Shown piece by piece: positions 14,161 through 14,239 of a stretch of 14,239 bases of DNA; the stretch's first letter is position 1; each line of letters starts with the position of its first letter. The notes beneath the pieces were generated by a model. That model saw nothing but the letters and a program-made list of their open reading frames with translations. It searched no databases and had not been told where the DNA came from. The DNA is taken from assembly GCA_900546255.1 (NCBI GenBank), contig URCB01000042.1, forward strand, positions 1 through 14,239, written 5' to 3'. The stretch comes from an uncultured Eubacteriales bacterium (GTDB taxonomy: Bacteria > Bacillota > Clostridia > Oscillospirales > Oscillospiraceae). The translations under genes were made by a program, and so were the position numbers.

Positions 14161-14190
14161 GAGGACCCTGCGGGGGTTCTCTCTTTTTTT
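14161..14190 (+). terminator. Terminator-like hairpin with a seven-T run
   Basis: GAGGACCC (14161-14168) pairs with GGGTTCTC (14174-14181) over 8 positions with one G-T pair and a 5-nt loop, then TCTTTTTTT. No plus-strand gene precedes it between 13714 and 14160, so its transcript is unknown; it may be part of the repeat or serve a short untranslated RNA. The rest to 14239 shows no feature. Confidence 0.45.
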
Positions 14191-14239
14191 CTGCCTGGCC
14201 TGCGGCCCTGTATCTTACGCCCGTAACGGCCCGCCCACC

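Overview
The window reads as chromosomal DNA of a GC-rich Clostridia bacterium, most likely of the Oscillospiraceae type (Flavonifractor/Lawsonibacter-like; genus is inference). Support: coding regions have strong G/C bias at third codon positions, ribosome binding sites are AAAGGAG-like, secreted proteins carry three S-layer homology (SLH) repeats, and rpsO-pnp is arranged as in other bacteria.

Left part (136-4788, all minus strand): rpsO (S15) and pnp (PNPase), then a short QueG-like double [4Fe-4S] protein 6 bp behind pnp, then a MoxR-type AAA+ ATPase with its own promoter. The 387-bp rpsO-pnp gap holds a terminator-like hairpin, a roughly 64-nt leader hairpin before pnp whose pairing is better on the pnp-sense strand, and a segment bounded by a 13-bp direct repeat. 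The rpsO leader can form a long-range stem that may be an S15 autoregulatory site.

Centre (5043-8012, plus strand): two tandem genes for secreted, cell-wall-anchored SLH proteins. The first carries an unassigned C-terminal domain and is followed by a short out-of-frame coding remnant. The second carries a phage-tail-lysozyme-like domain. Each gene has its own extended -10 promoter, and the second promoter is folded into the terminator hairpin of the first unit.

Right-centre (8058-11857, plus strand): an accessory two-gene unit, an MmeI-like single-chain restriction-modification enzyme (920 aa) and a DUF2971 protein that starts on the last base of its stop codon (TAATG). The RM gene is a mosaic: its ends match the GC-rich host style, while the segment from just after the NPPF motif through the target-recognition region is AT-rich, as is the DUF2971 gene. 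This is the most accessory-looking, defence-type part of the window.

Right end (11878-14239): typA/bipA on the minus strand, converging with the RM unit over a shared terminator, with a good promoter and a leader of about 230 nt containing five hairpins. The two window edges carry related copies of a GC-rich hairpin repeat of about 95 bp in opposite orientation. No tRNA, rRNA, CRISPR array, transposase or integrase is visible.
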